Below, in pieces: positions 1 to 8,433 of a stretch of DNA of 64,000 nucleotides. Below the pieces are notes generated by a model, which ran no database searches, was not told the origin of the DNA, and saw only the letters and a program-made list of their open reading frames with translations. How positions within the stretch are numbered: position 1 is the first letter of the stretch; every line of letters starts with the position of its first letter. This DNA is from JANQPX01 sp041398025 (GTDB taxonomy: Bacteria > Pseudomonadota > Alphaproteobacteria > Geminicoccales > Geminicoccaceae): positions 114,570 to 178,569 of the forward strand of contig JAWKVM010000010.1 in assembly GCA_041398025.1 (NCBI GenBank), read 5' to 3'. A program made the position numbers and the translations under genes.

Positions 1-348
1 GGCGTGCCGGTGTTCGCGAAAGCGCGCGGCTTCACCCGCTCCCACCAGTTCGCGATCGAGGCGGCGCGCTATGGCGGCGGGCAGGCGGCCTCGAAGAGGC
101 TGCGCAAGGCGGGCTTTCTCGCCTCCGGCATCGGTCTGCCGACCGCCCCGGTCGAGGGCGACATGAACGGTCTGCGCATCGGCACGCCGGAGCTGGTGCG
201 CTTCGGCGTCGGCGAGAAGGATGCCGGCACCCTGGCATCGCTGATCGCCAGAGCGTTGAACGCGGATGAGCCCGAAAGCCTGGCGGCCGAGGTCGCGGAT
301 CTCCGGGCGACCTTCGACAAGCTGCATTTCATCTGCGGTTCCGCCTGA
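1..348 (+). CDS. Serine hydroxymethyltransferase-like protein, C-terminal end (partial)
   Basis: The reading frame is open from the first base and ends at 348, so only the last 115 or so residues are present. They match the C-terminal domain of the PLP-dependent glycine/serine hydroxymethyltransferase family (PF00464): a GFTRSHQFAI segment, a GGGQAASKRLRKAGFLASGIGLP segment read in parts, and the GLRIGTPELVRFG stretch that corresponds to the family's NGIRLG..E.TR.G motif. The family interconverts serine and glycine with tetrahydrofolate, or acts on related beta-hydroxy amino acids. The catalytic lysine lies upstream of the window, so the exact substrate cannot be judged. The GTG at 4 is an internal codon, not the start. 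Confidence 0.75.
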   Translation, partial: GVPVFAKARGFTRSHQFAIEAARYGGGQAASKRLRKAGFLASGIGLPTAPVEGDMNGLRIGTPELVRFGVGEKDAGTLASLIARALNADEPESLAAEVADLRATFDKLHFICGSA

Positions 349-543
349 GGGATAGCAGCGGCGCAGACAGCGGCCCTGGTCTGTCCCGCAGCGAAAGGAT
401 CATGGCCGCCAGCGTTTTGAGAACGTCGCGCGGTCTGGTTGGCGAGACCGGGTCCCAGTCCGGCATCTCGAATTTCCCCCTGCGCGCTTGCTCGATCGTC
501 AGGCTGTCCTGCTTCCCATCGGCAGCTTTCAAATCGTCCTTGC

Positions 544-735
544 CGTCGGCAGTCTCGCCTGGGTGCCGGTTGTTCCGCCGACGGAATGAATGTCGATCAT
601 CCCGCTGACGAGTAGGGGATTGCCGCGCATCGTCGGCCATCATATGTCCTGATCGAGACATTTTTTGTCGTTTGTTTCCTGGCATGTAACGCTTTGTAAC
701 AATCCTTTGGATTTCCTTGCTTTTCCGTTTTCGTC
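544..735. promoter_or_regulatory. Duplicated regulatory leader, copy 1 (upstream of the response regulator)
   Basis: This otherwise gene-poor stretch aligns, in the same orientation, with the region upstream of the TAXI gene at about 3953-4145. Shared blocks include GGATTGCCGCGCA (617-629 here, 4027-4037 there), a TTTTTTGTCGTTTG block (661-674 and 4070-4083), and a GTAAC-N5-GTAAC repeat. Similarity continues on the minus strand to the position of the TAXI start codon. Here the ATG is replaced by ACG (complement of 544-546), so no TAXI-like gene follows. The minus-strand open frame 329-685 that crosses it looks like a by-product. The rest of 349-543 holds nothing I can identify. Confidence 0.6.
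686..700 (+). promoter_or_regulatory. GTAAC-N5-GTAAC direct repeat, likely OmpR-family response-regulator site
   Basis: The sequence GTAACGCTTTGTAAC is two 5-bp half-sites with a 10-bp period, the geometry of OmpR/PhoB-family binding sites such as the CpxR box. It lies about 95 bp upstream of the preferred response-regulator start. A second copy with one change is in front of the TAXI gene. I infer that the adjacent response regulator binds both, which would give autoregulation and control of the TAXI gene. Confidence 0.5.
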
Positions 736-793
736 GCCTATCGTTTTAGGGGTCGATCGATCGAGTGAGGCAACAGCCTCTCAGTGTTTCGAA

Positions 794-1572
<779 letters not shown>

Positions 1573-1576
<4 letters not shown>

Positions 1577-2949
1577 TGCGCTTCTTGCGGATAAGCTTTC
1601 TCGCCCGGATCGCCATCATCCTGATCTTCAGCCTGATCTCGATTCAGGTCCTCGCCGTGATGGGCTATTTCATCCAGAGGTCACACAACACCGGAACCGG
1701 CATCCGCCTGCCCCTGCCGGATCAGGTGGCGGCCATTATCGAGCTGATCGAACATGCCGGTCCCGAGGATCGAACGACAATATTGCGGGCGGTCAGCAGC
1801 GCACAGCTTCAGGCGACCGTCACGAAGGATGCGCCGGAGCCGCCTTCAGAAAACTGGCGCGCCTCCTACCAGCTCCAGCAGGTCCTGACCAGCTATCTGT
1901 CCACCGATCACGATCGGGAGGTCACGGTTCTCATTCGCTATGACCAGTCAGGTCCCCTTGCCTGGGTCATGCCATACGTCGCACCCGTCACGGCGATGAT
2001 CGTCATGGCACTTGGTGACGGCCAATATCTCGTGATTCAGTCCGTCGGTTTTCTGGTGTTGAATCTCTTCGGCTTTCCGCCAGGCTTCTGGGCTGGAATC
2101 ATCGGTTCCGCAGTCACCCTGCTGGCCTTCGTCGTGATACGCCGGGAGGTGCGTCCCCTGCGCCGCCTTGCCAAGGCTGCTCACAGCCTGGACCTGCGTG
2201 AACCGCACACGATTCCAGATTTTCCTTCCAGCGCTTCCGACATCCGTGCGGTTATCTCCGCCTTCAATCAGATGCAGCAGCGCGTGGCCTGGCTGATCAA
2301 CGAGCGCATGGCGATGATCGGCGGCATCTCCCACGACGTGCGCACCTATGCCACGCGCCTGCGCCTGCGCGTCGAGCTGATGGAGGACGAAGCCGAACGC
2401 GCCCGTTCCATCCGCGATATCGACAGCATGATCGGTCTGCTCGACAATGCGCTCTATACGATCCAGGACCGGACGCCCCAGGAAAGCCTGGAGCTCGTCG
2501 ACATCAGCCAGCTTCTCCGCGACGAAATCGTGGATCGCCAACGAGCAGACCTGGCGGCATCGGTGACGATTGCGCCGGAGGCCGAAGGGGCGCTCGTGCT
2601 GGGAAGCACGGTCGCCCTTCGCAGGCTCTTCGGCAATCTCATCGAGAATGCCATCGCCTATGGCCGCGAAGCGCGGGTCCGGCTGACCCTGTGCAGCGAC
2701 CGCCTGGTGACGCACATCGAAGATAGCGGCCCCGGCATTCCGCCGGAGCATCGCCGGAGTGCCATGCAGGCCTTCGTCAGGCTGGAAACGTCGCGCAGCC
2801 GGAAGACCGGAGGCGCTGGCCTGGGTCTCGCCATCGCCAACAAGATCGCCGAGATCCATGGCGGCAGCCTTACGATTGGAGACGCGTCGACCCATGGCGC
2901 ATGCATCCTGGTCAGTTTGCCGTCCTTCGAGAAAGACCTCCTCGATTGA
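1573..2949 (+). CDS. EnvZ-type sensor histidine kinase
   Basis: This is a 458-residue membrane kinase. There is a first transmembrane helix at about residues 10-32, a periplasmic segment of about 110 residues, hydrophobic segments at about 132-170 and 175-190, a HAMP-like linker, and a HisKA/HATPase core. The phospho-accepting residue is His254 in ISHDVRTYATRLRLR. The usual family sequence is SHDLRTPLTRIRL, so the conserved proline and leucine are replaced by Tyr and Ala. The N box (RLFGNLIENAIAYG) and G boxes (DSGPGIPP, GGAGLGLAI) are intact. It overlaps the response regulator and is convergent with the TAXI gene 46 bp away. The ligand is unknown; sensing through the neighbouring TAXI protein is an inference. 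Confidence 0.88.
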
Positions 2950-2995
2950 CGGTCCTTCAAGCAGCCTGCCTCATCGTTCCCAGGAGAGACCGGGA

Positions 2996-3955
2996 TCAGT
3001 GGCAGCCACCCGACCATCGCGTCAGGCCCTTGACGTCGTCCTGCAAGTCGACCTCCCGCCATTTCTCCTGATACGGACCGTATTTGAGCTCACCCAGCTT
3101 GACTCTCAGAGCATCGACAAACCGATCGACTTTGGCGCAGCGCGGATTGTCCTTCGGCCAATTGTAAGCGAGGAGGATGACCCTGGTCCTGATTGTCTCG
3201 ACGGTGCTCCCCTGATCGATCAGGTTGGGATAGACGTCGCTGGTCCATGAAACCGGCTCATAGGGTCCGTCGATCCGCTCGGCGGGAACGTCCAGAAGCT
3301 TCAGGCCATCGGCCTCGGCAACCTCGGAGGCCAGTTTCCAAGGTGTCCCGGCGTTCAGGGCCATGGCCGCGATCTCGCCGCGTTTCAGACGATCGAGGGC
3401 CACGGCTTCCGCATCGCTCTGCACGTCCACATTGAGATCGAGGGCGTCGAAGACGTTGGTCATCGTCAGAAATGTTCCGGTCCCCGGCGTGCTGAAATTC
3501 ACTTTCTTGCCGGCAAGATCATCGATGGACGCGACGTCGTCGCGGGCGATGATGTGAAGCTCGGCACCATGCATCGCCGTGATATAGGCTATGCGTTCCT
3601 TGATGTCGGGATGAATGCCCTGATTCTTCATGAATTCAAGGGTGTCGGCATAGGCCAGCGCAAGGTCGACGCCGCGCAGATAGAGCACATCCTCGACATT
3701 GCGCACACTGCCTTCGCCGATCATCGGCACCACCCGAAGCGAGTAGCCGATGTTGTCATTCATCGCCACCGCCATGTCTTCGCAGTAGTAGAGATACGAG
3801 CCGGTTGTCCGGCCGCACATGATACCGACCTGGCCTTGATTGACTCGTTCGCGAACGTCGTCGTGGTCCTGCGCCCTTGCGGGCTCCGCATCGGCAACCG
3901 CAAGAAACAGGACCATGGCCGCCGGCCATGCGGCGCGGGCTGAGCTGATAAACAT
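2996..3955 (-). CDS. TAXI-family TRAP-type periplasmic solute-binding protein (orphan)
   Basis: The roughly 319-residue product has a Sec signal peptide (hydrophobic core AAWPAAMVLFLAVADA, probable cleavage after ARA) and a TAXI-type binding fold: GIMCGRTTGSYLYYCEDM near the N-terminus, DLALAYADTLEFM, and GKKVNFSTPGTGTFLT. TAXI proteins normally feed a DctQM-fused TRAP permease, but none is encoded anywhere in the window. It is convergent with the two-component system, and both genes share a duplicated upstream region. I therefore suspect a periplasmic sensor partner, as proposed for TctC/BctC-type binding proteins that act with TctDE/BctDE kinases. The frame could begin at TTG 3961, but ATG 3955 is preceded by GGGAG at a good distance. 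Confidence 0.85.
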   Translation of the reverse strand: MFISSARAAWPAAMVLFLAVADAEPARAQDHDDVRERVNQGQVGIMCGRTTGSYLYYCEDMAVAMNDNIGYSLRVVPMIGEGSVRNVEDVLYLRGVDLALAYADTLEFMKNQGIHPDIKERIAYITAMHGAELHIIARDDVASIDDLAGKKVNFSTPGTGTFLTMTNVFDALDLNVDVQSDAEAVALDRLKRGEIAAMALNAGTPWKLASEVAEADGLKLLDVPAERIDGPYEPVSWTSDVYPNLIDQGSTVETIRTRVILLAYNWPKDNPRCAKVDRFVDALRVKLGELKYGPYQEKWREVDLQDDVKGLTRWSGGCH

Positions 3956-4036
3956 CGGCAATCTCCCTTCGGTTTTGGTTATTCCATCAAGGAATGGGAT
4001 GTTGATCTTCCCGAGAACGGGAGGGAGATTGCCGCG
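3956..4036 (-). promoter_or_regulatory. Structured 5' leader of the TAXI gene that can occlude its ribosome binding site (leader copy 2)
   Basis: Read as mRNA from the minus strand, CGGCAAUCUCCC (4034-4023) is a perfect 12-base complement of GGGAGAUUGCCG (3967-3956), which contains the Shine-Dalgarno and abuts the AUG. Two small hairpins lie between them: CCCG-UUCU-CGGG at 4009-4020 and AUUCC-UUGAU-GGAAU at 3982-3996. The result is a multibranch fold closed by a helix that buries the translation start. No named riboswitch class is recognised. It could be a metabolite switch, a thermosensor or a protein-binding leader. Confidence 0.5.
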
Positions 4037-4094
4037 CAGAGTTTGCTGCTATTTGTCCTGAATGAGACGTTTTTTGTCGTTTGTTTTCTGCTGT

Positions 4095-4109
4095 GTAACG
4101 CTCTGTAAC
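4095..4109 (+). promoter_or_regulatory. GTAAC-N5-GTAAC direct repeat upstream of the TAXI gene
   Basis: GTAACGCTCTGTAAC differs from the copy at 686-700 by one base. It lies about 140 bp upstream of the TAXI start, in reverse orientation relative to that gene, and about 100 bp beyond the 3' end of mntR. Same inferred role: a binding site for the response regulator encoded at 794-1576. Confidence 0.5.
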
Positions 4110-4207
4110 AGGTTCTTGAAATGTCCTTTTTACGCTTCCGGGATTTCAAGCCATGAACGAGGGCCAGATTGCACAGCGTTGCACCCTGGTTCGCAAGCGG
4201 CCGTTGT

Positions 4208-4654
4208 TCAGCGGCTTCGCTCCCTTTGGCCCAGGAAGGCCTCAAAGGCGGCAAGCGTGGCCTCGGACACATGGTGCTCGATGCCTTCCGCGTCCATTTC
4301 CGCAGCCTCGGCCGGAACACCGACGGCGATCAGGAGGTCGACCACGATCCGATGGCGCAGGCGTACGCGCTTTGCCATGTCAGCGCCCTTGTCGGTCAGA
4401 AATATGCCGCGATAGGGCCGGGATACCGCCAGCCCCTCACGCTTGAGCCGGGCGATGGCCTTGGTCGCCGTCGGGTGGGCCACGCCCATCCTGGCCGCGA
4501 TATCCGTGACGCGCGCCTCGCCACGCTCGCGCATCAGGTCGTCGATCAGTTCCGTGTAATCCTCCAGAAGGGTCTGAGCCTGCACGTCCCGCGCACGGCT
4601 GAAGCGTTCGGCCGGAAGCGGGGCGCGGCTTGCCGACGCCGCATCCGATGTCAT
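4208..4654 (-). CDS. mntR: DtxR-family manganese-responsive regulator MntR
   Basis: A 148-residue protein with an N-terminal winged helix (about 30-90: IDDLMRERGEARVTDIAARM, then a recognition helix HPTATKAIARL) and a DtxR-type metal-binding/dimerisation part with RLRHRIVVDLL and GIEHHVSEATLAAFEAF, which supplies the Glu/His/His ligands. There is no SH3-like third domain, as is usual for the MntR branch. It is divergent from mntH, and two palindromic boxes lie in the shared intergenic region, so it should repress mntH (and itself) when Mn(II) is sufficient. The start has a good Shine-Dalgarno (GAGAGGAGAT) 5-12 bases upstream. Confidence 0.9.
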   Translation of the reverse strand: MTSDAASASRAPLPAERFSRARDVQAQTLLEDYTELIDDLMRERGEARVTDIAARMGVAHPTATKAIARLKREGLAVSRPYRGIFLTDKGADMAKRVRLRHRIVVDLLIAVGVPAEAAEMDAEGIEHHVSEATLAAFEAFLGQRERSR

Positions 4655-4701
4655 GGCTTATCTCCTCTCTCAAATCGGTCGAATTTGAAAGCACCGTGAA
4701 A

Positions 4702-4721
4702 TTGTATAGCCGAAGCTTCAT
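4702..4721. promoter_or_regulatory. MntR box 1, on the mntR side
   Basis: TATAGCCGAAGCTT sits at the centre of an imperfect palindrome (ATAGC/GCTTCAT halves) 48 bp upstream of the mntR start. It shares TATAGCC-N-AGGCT/AGCT architecture with the second box at 4782-4799 and resembles the AT-AGC...GCT-AT pattern of known MntR operators. Autoregulation of mntR is an inference from position. Confidence 0.55.
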
Positions 4722-4773
4722 TCGAAAAAGGCCCGAACCTTATCGCAGGAGTGGATCCCGGAAATCCTCCTCA

Positions 4774-4801
4774 TTGACAACTTTATAGCCAAGGCTACAT
4801 C
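4774..4801 (+). promoter_or_regulatory. mntH promoter with overlapping MntR box 2
   Basis: A consensus -35 element TTGACA (4774-4779) is followed by a weak -10 (TACATC, 4796-4801) at 16-bp spacing. The spacer is almost entirely the palindrome TATAGCC-AA-GGCTACA (4785-4799 core). A repressor bound there would block RNA polymerase directly, the expected arrangement for Mn-dependent repression of mntH. The gene start follows 31 bp later. Confidence 0.55.
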
Positions 4802-4832
4802 AAGGAGATCTCTATCCCAGGATGTCGTTGCA

Positions 4833-6122
4833 ATGGCCAGCACGTCATTGACCAGCCGAACTCGAGCCGGCATCGCCGACGTCCTGTCGGGCACGCGGCG
4901 CGGCCCGAGGGCGTTCCTCATGTTCGCCGGCCCGGCCGTGATCGCGTCCATCGCCTATATGGACCCCGGCAATTACGCAACCAACATCCAGGCCGGCGCC
5001 GGCTACGGCTATGCGCTGCTCTGGGTCGTGCTCATGGCGAACCTGATCGCCATGCTCTTCCAGGGGCTGTCGGCGAAGCTCGGGATCGTCACCGGCCGCA
5101 ATCTCGCCGAAATGTGCCGTGAGAGCTTCCCGCTGCCGGTGGTCTGGGCGATGTGGATCGTCAGCGAGATCGCGGCGATGGCCACCGACCTCGCTGAATT
5201 CCTCGGCGGCGCGATCGGCCTTGCCCTGCTGTTCGACATGCCGCTGATCGCCGGCATGATCGTCACCGCGATCGTTACCTATGCGATCCTGCTGGTGGAA
5301 GGGTGGGGCTTCCGTCCGATGGAGCTGATCGTCGGCGGTCTGATCGCGGTGATCGGGCTTTGCTATCTGGTCGAGATCTTCATCGCGCCGATCGCCTGGG
5401 GCGACGCCGCAAAAGGCCTCGTCCTGCCGCAGATCCCCAATCTCGCCGCCCTGACCATCTCGGTCGGCATCATCGGCGCCACGGTCATGCCCCATGCGAT
5501 CTACCTGCATTCCGGCCTGACCCAGAGCCGCGTCGCCGTCCGCAACGACTCCGATCGGCGGAGACTGGTCCGCTACTCCAACATCGAGGTCGTGCTGGCG
5601 CTCGCGATCGCGGGCATGATCAACATGGCCATGGTGATGATGGCGGCCAGCGCCTTCCATGAAGGCCACGGCGACGTCGCCGAGATCGAGACCGCCTATC
5701 ACACCTTGACGCCGCTCCTGGGCGGCGTCGCCGCGGCGGCCTTCCTGACGTCGCTGATCGCGTCCGGCGTGTCGAGCTCGGTCGTCGGCACCATGGCGGG
5801 CCAGATCATCATGCAGGGCTTCGTCCGCTTCCGCATCCCGATCTGGCTCCGACGTCTCGTCACCATGATCCCGGCCTTCGTGGTCGTGGCCCTCGGCGTC
5901 AATGCCACGGACGCGCTGGTTCTCTCGCAAGTCATCCTGAGCCTTGCGCTGCCGGTCCCGATGATCGCGCTGGTCCTGTTCACCAGAAGCCGGAGCATCA
6001 TGGGCGCCTTCGCCAACGGCCGGCTCACGAACATGCTCGCCATCGCGGGCGCCGCCATCGTCCTGCTCCTGAACGTCATCCTGCTCCTTCAGACGTTCGG
6101 CGTCGACTTCATGGACGTCTAG
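4833..6122 (+). CDS. mntH: Nramp-family Mn(II)/divalent metal:proton symporter MntH
   Basis: A 429-residue inner-membrane protein with about 11 hydrophobic helices. The metal-binding signature of helix 1, MDPGNYATNIQAG, and that of helix 6, MPHAIYLHS, are both present, as expected for Nramp transporters that import Mn(II) with protons. The transport motif in GLTQSRVAVRN is recognisable. It is divergent from mntR and preceded by a promoter with an embedded MntR box, so it should be induced by Mn scarcity. The start at 4833 has only a weak Shine-Dalgarno (CAGGATG). No in-frame alternative nearby is better. Confidence 0.93.
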   Translation: MASTSLTSRTRAGIADVLSGTRRGPRAFLMFAGPAVIASIAYMDPGNYATNIQAGAGYGYALLWVVLMANLIAMLFQGLSAKLGIVTGRNLAEMCRESFPLPVVWAMWIVSEIAAMATDLAEFLGGAIGLALLFDMPLIAGMIVTAIVTYAILLVEGWGFRPMELIVGGLIAVIGLCYLVEIFIAPIAWGDAAKGLVLPQIPNLAALTISVGIIGATVMPHAIYLHSGLTQSRVAVRNDSDRRRLVRYSNIEVVLALAIAGMINMAMVMMAASAFHEGHGDVAEIETAYHTLTPLLGGVAAAAFLTSLIASGVSSSVVGTMAGQIIMQGFVRFRIPIWLRRLVTMIPAFVVVALGVNATDALVLSQVILSLALPVPMIALVLFTRSRSIMGAFANGRLTNMLAIAGAAIVLLLNVILLLQTFGVDFMDV

Positions 6123-6288
6123 AGCTGCCAGGGACGCGTTCGTCGACATCCAGCTGGCGACAGGCGCGACAGGCGCAGTCCCAGCCGCCGACTTGCGGCG
6201 CCGGTTCCCCGCCAGGTGACAGGGCGCACGCTGCCGCCGTGCCCCCAAGCCACCGCATTTCCCTATCTCAGAGGGGCACGGGAAGAAT

Positions 6289-7419
6289 TCAACCGTCCTT
6301 GATCGCCGGCAGCACGAGGTCGGCCATGAGCTTCACCGCGATCTTCCACGCATCGGCCTGGTTGTAATTTCCGGCCATCACCACGACCACGAGATTCAGA
6401 TCAGGGATGACAACCAGGCGCTGCCCTCCATTGCCGAAGCCCGCAATCCAACGGCGGCCATCCAATCGGCCCTGCCCCAGCCACCATTGATAGCCATATC
6501 CGAGCCCGTCCTCGGCGGCGACGCCGTTGTTGACCGAAGCCTCCAGCCAGCCGCGGGAGACGATCTCGCGGCCCTGCCACTGTCCGCCATCGAGAACGAG
6601 CTGGCCGATCGCAGCAAGATCGCGCGGCCGCAGTCTCAAGCCCGATGCCGCCGCAGGCTCGCCATTCGAGCCCTCGACCCAATCGACGTCCTCGATGCCG
6701 AGAGGATGGAACAATCGCTGACGTGCGAAGTCCAGCAGAGGCGTGCCTGTTCCCTCGGCAATAAGATGGGCGAGGATCGCCGTCGTGCCGCCATTGTAGG
6801 CCCAGCGCGCGCCCGGTTCGGCCACCATCGGCCGACCAAGGATGAAGCGATACCGGTCGTCAGCCAGCTCCATCGCAATTTCGCTGTTGCGCGCATCGCT
6901 GTAAGGCAGGGTCTCGTCCCATGCCGTGCCGAGCGTCATGGTGAGGGCGTGCTCCACAGTCATGCTCTGCCGGACGGGATCCCGCGCAAGATCCCGATAG
7001 ACGGGAAACTGCTCGAGCAGCGGGCGATCGAGAGGCGGCACCTTTCCCTCGCTCAGCGCAATCCCATAAAGGAGGCCGACGATGCTCTTGGAGATGGAGC
7101 GGATATCGTGCTTCACCTCGGGGCCGAAGGCGACATCCCCAAGCGGCTGCCCCCAGCGCTCGTCTTGCCCTCGATAATATCGCTCAAGCGCCAGCTTGCC
7201 GTGGCGAGCGACCAGGACGGCATGCAGATTGGGCAGCTCCCCCCGACTGACCGCGGCGTCGACACGTGCATCAAGGCCCGGTTCAATACCGACCTCGCCC
7301 GGCAATGTCGTCATCCATTCATGGGCCGACAGGGATTTCACCAACGCAAAAGATCCCAGCACGTAAAGACAACATGCAAAAATCAACAGCCGTGTCGCAC
7401 GTCGCCTGGCCAGCGCCAT
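6289..7419 (-). CDS. Serine hydrolase of the beta-lactamase/class C esterase family, membrane-anchored or secreted
   Basis: The 376-residue product begins with an uncleaved-anchor or signal-like helix (LLIFACCLYVLGSFALV, residues 11-27). It then has a beta-lactamase-related domain (PF00144): the nucleophile motif SISKS within HDIRSISKSIVGLL near residue 110, and a YNGG motif (Tyr-x-Asn type) near 205. The C-terminal HxG/KTG-like box is not clear. Members hydrolyse esters, D-amino acid peptides or beta-lactams; the substrate cannot be assigned. It stands alone, convergent with mntH, with 166 bp between them in which I see nothing. Confidence 0.8.
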   Translation of the reverse strand: MALARRRATRLLIFACCLYVLGSFALVKSLSAHEWMTTLPGEVGIEPGLDARVDAAVSRGELPNLHAVLVARHGKLALERYYRGQDERWGQPLGDVAFGPEVKHDIRSISKSIVGLLYGIALSEGKVPPLDRPLLEQFPVYRDLARDPVRQSMTVEHALTMTLGTAWDETLPYSDARNSEIAMELADDRYRFILGRPMVAEPGARWAYNGGTTAILAHLIAEGTGTPLLDFARQRLFHPLGIEDVDWVEGSNGEPAAASGLRLRPRDLAAIGQLVLDGGQWQGREIVSRGWLEASVNNGVAAEDGLGYGYQWWLGQGRLDGRRWIAGFGNGGQRLVVIPDLNLVVVVMAGNYNQADAWKIAVKLMADLVLPAIKDG

Positions 7420-7598
7420 GTCGATCTCCGAACGGGCGTCAGTCGATCGAAAGAGGCGTTGCTGTCGCTCGAGCCCCCTCTTTCTTTCGCCTTATCGCTG
7501 ACGATCGTTCGTTCTAGCAGACATTGGCGGAAATTGGCAGCTGAGACACGACCCCTTCGTGTTCATGCCTTGAAGGTGGTACGGGACGCGCGATCATT

Positions 7599-7634
7599 TA
7601 TTGTCGGACATTATCTTGATTTTGTCCGACAATA
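7599..7634. promoter_or_regulatory. Inverted-repeat operator upstream of the GntR regulator
   Basis: TATTGTCGGACA (7599-7610) and TGTCCGACAATA (7623-7634) are perfect inverted repeats separated by 12 bp, ending about 40 bp before the GntR start. FadR-type GntR regulators bind short palindromes of this kind. The most likely function is autoregulation and control of the downstream catabolic operon. The core TTGTCCGACAA recurs once more in the window, between cbbF and cbbR. Confidence 0.55.
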
Positions 7635-7674
7635 TCTTAAGATGGTCCCGCGTCGACAAAAATAACCGGGGCTC

Positions 7675-8433
7675 ATGGCATTGGCTAAGGCCACGTCCGA
7701 TCTGACCAAGACCCGCCTTGCCGCCGATCAGGTCCAGCCGCTGCAGGCAGGCAGCAGCGGGCGTGACGTGCTGAACGCCCTGTCGCGCATGGTCGAGCGC
7801 GCCGGGCTCGGGATCGGGGACCGCCTGCCGCCGGAGGTGACGCTGGCGGAGCGTCTCGGCGTCGGGCGCGCCAAGCTGCGCGAAGCGCTGATCGCCTGGC
7901 AGAACATGGGCATCGTCACGCGCAACAAGAAGGCGGGCACGATCCTCGCCGCCGAGGTCGGGGCCAACGCCATCCAGATCCCGCTGACCCTGAAGCTGGA
8001 GGCCGAGAGCCTGCTGCGCACCCATGCGGTGCGCCGGCCGCTCGAGATCGAAGCCGTTCGCCTCGCCGCCCGCCATGTGCGCGACTCGCAGGGCCGCCTG
8101 ATCATGGCGCGCATGGCCGAGCTGATCGCGGTCTTCGATGCCGGCGAGGATTGGCGGGACGCCGACGCGCGCTTTCACGACGCCATCCACGAGGCCTCGG
8201 GCAACCCTCTGTTCAACCAGCTCATCCGCCAGATCCAGAAGACCTTTCACGAGATCTACGACGCCCCGTTCGGCGAGCCCCAGCTCGGCAGAGCCACGAT
8301 CCCGATGCACCGGGATCTTGCCGAAGCGGTCGTCGCGGGCGACGAGGAGGCCGCCGTCGCCGTCATGGCGGAGATCATGGACCGTCTCGAAGACGACATC
8401 GCCGCCGTGATGAGGGTCGCCGGCAATGGCTGA
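7675..8433 (+). CDS. GntR-family transcriptional regulator (FadR/FCD subfamily)
   Basis: The protein has an N-terminal winged helix with GIGDRLPPEVTLAERLGVGR and AKLREALIAWQNMGI (about residues 40-85), followed by an all-helical FCD effector domain (about 100-240). The FCD metal ligands appear as D in DARFHDAIHEASGN, the adjacent His, and later conserved His residues (MHRDLAEAVVAGDEEA). It heads a tight operon: its last 8 bp overlap the next gene, followed by an ABC importer and a sugar-acid dehydratase. It therefore probably responds to an intermediate of that pathway. An inverted repeat precedes it. The open frame begins at ATG 7675 after a GGGGCTC stretch. Confidence 0.88.
   Translation: MALAKATSDLTKTRLAADQVQPLQAGSSGRDVLNALSRMVERAGLGIGDRLPPEVTLAERLGVGRAKLREALIAWQNMGIVTRNKKAGTILAAEVGANAIQIPLTLKLEAESLLRTHAVRRPLEIEAVRLAARHVRDSQGRLIMARMAELIAVFDAGEDWRDADARFHDAIHEASGNPLFNQLIRQIQKTFHEIYDAPFGEPQLGRATIPMHRDLAEAVVAGDEEAAVAVMAEIMDRLEDDIAAVMRVAGNG

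Noticed and set aside
329..685. A minus-strand small protein upstream of the response regulator
   Set aside because: The sequence is Arg/Asp-rich with no motif, begins inside the regulatory repeat, and overlaps the 3' end of the first gene.
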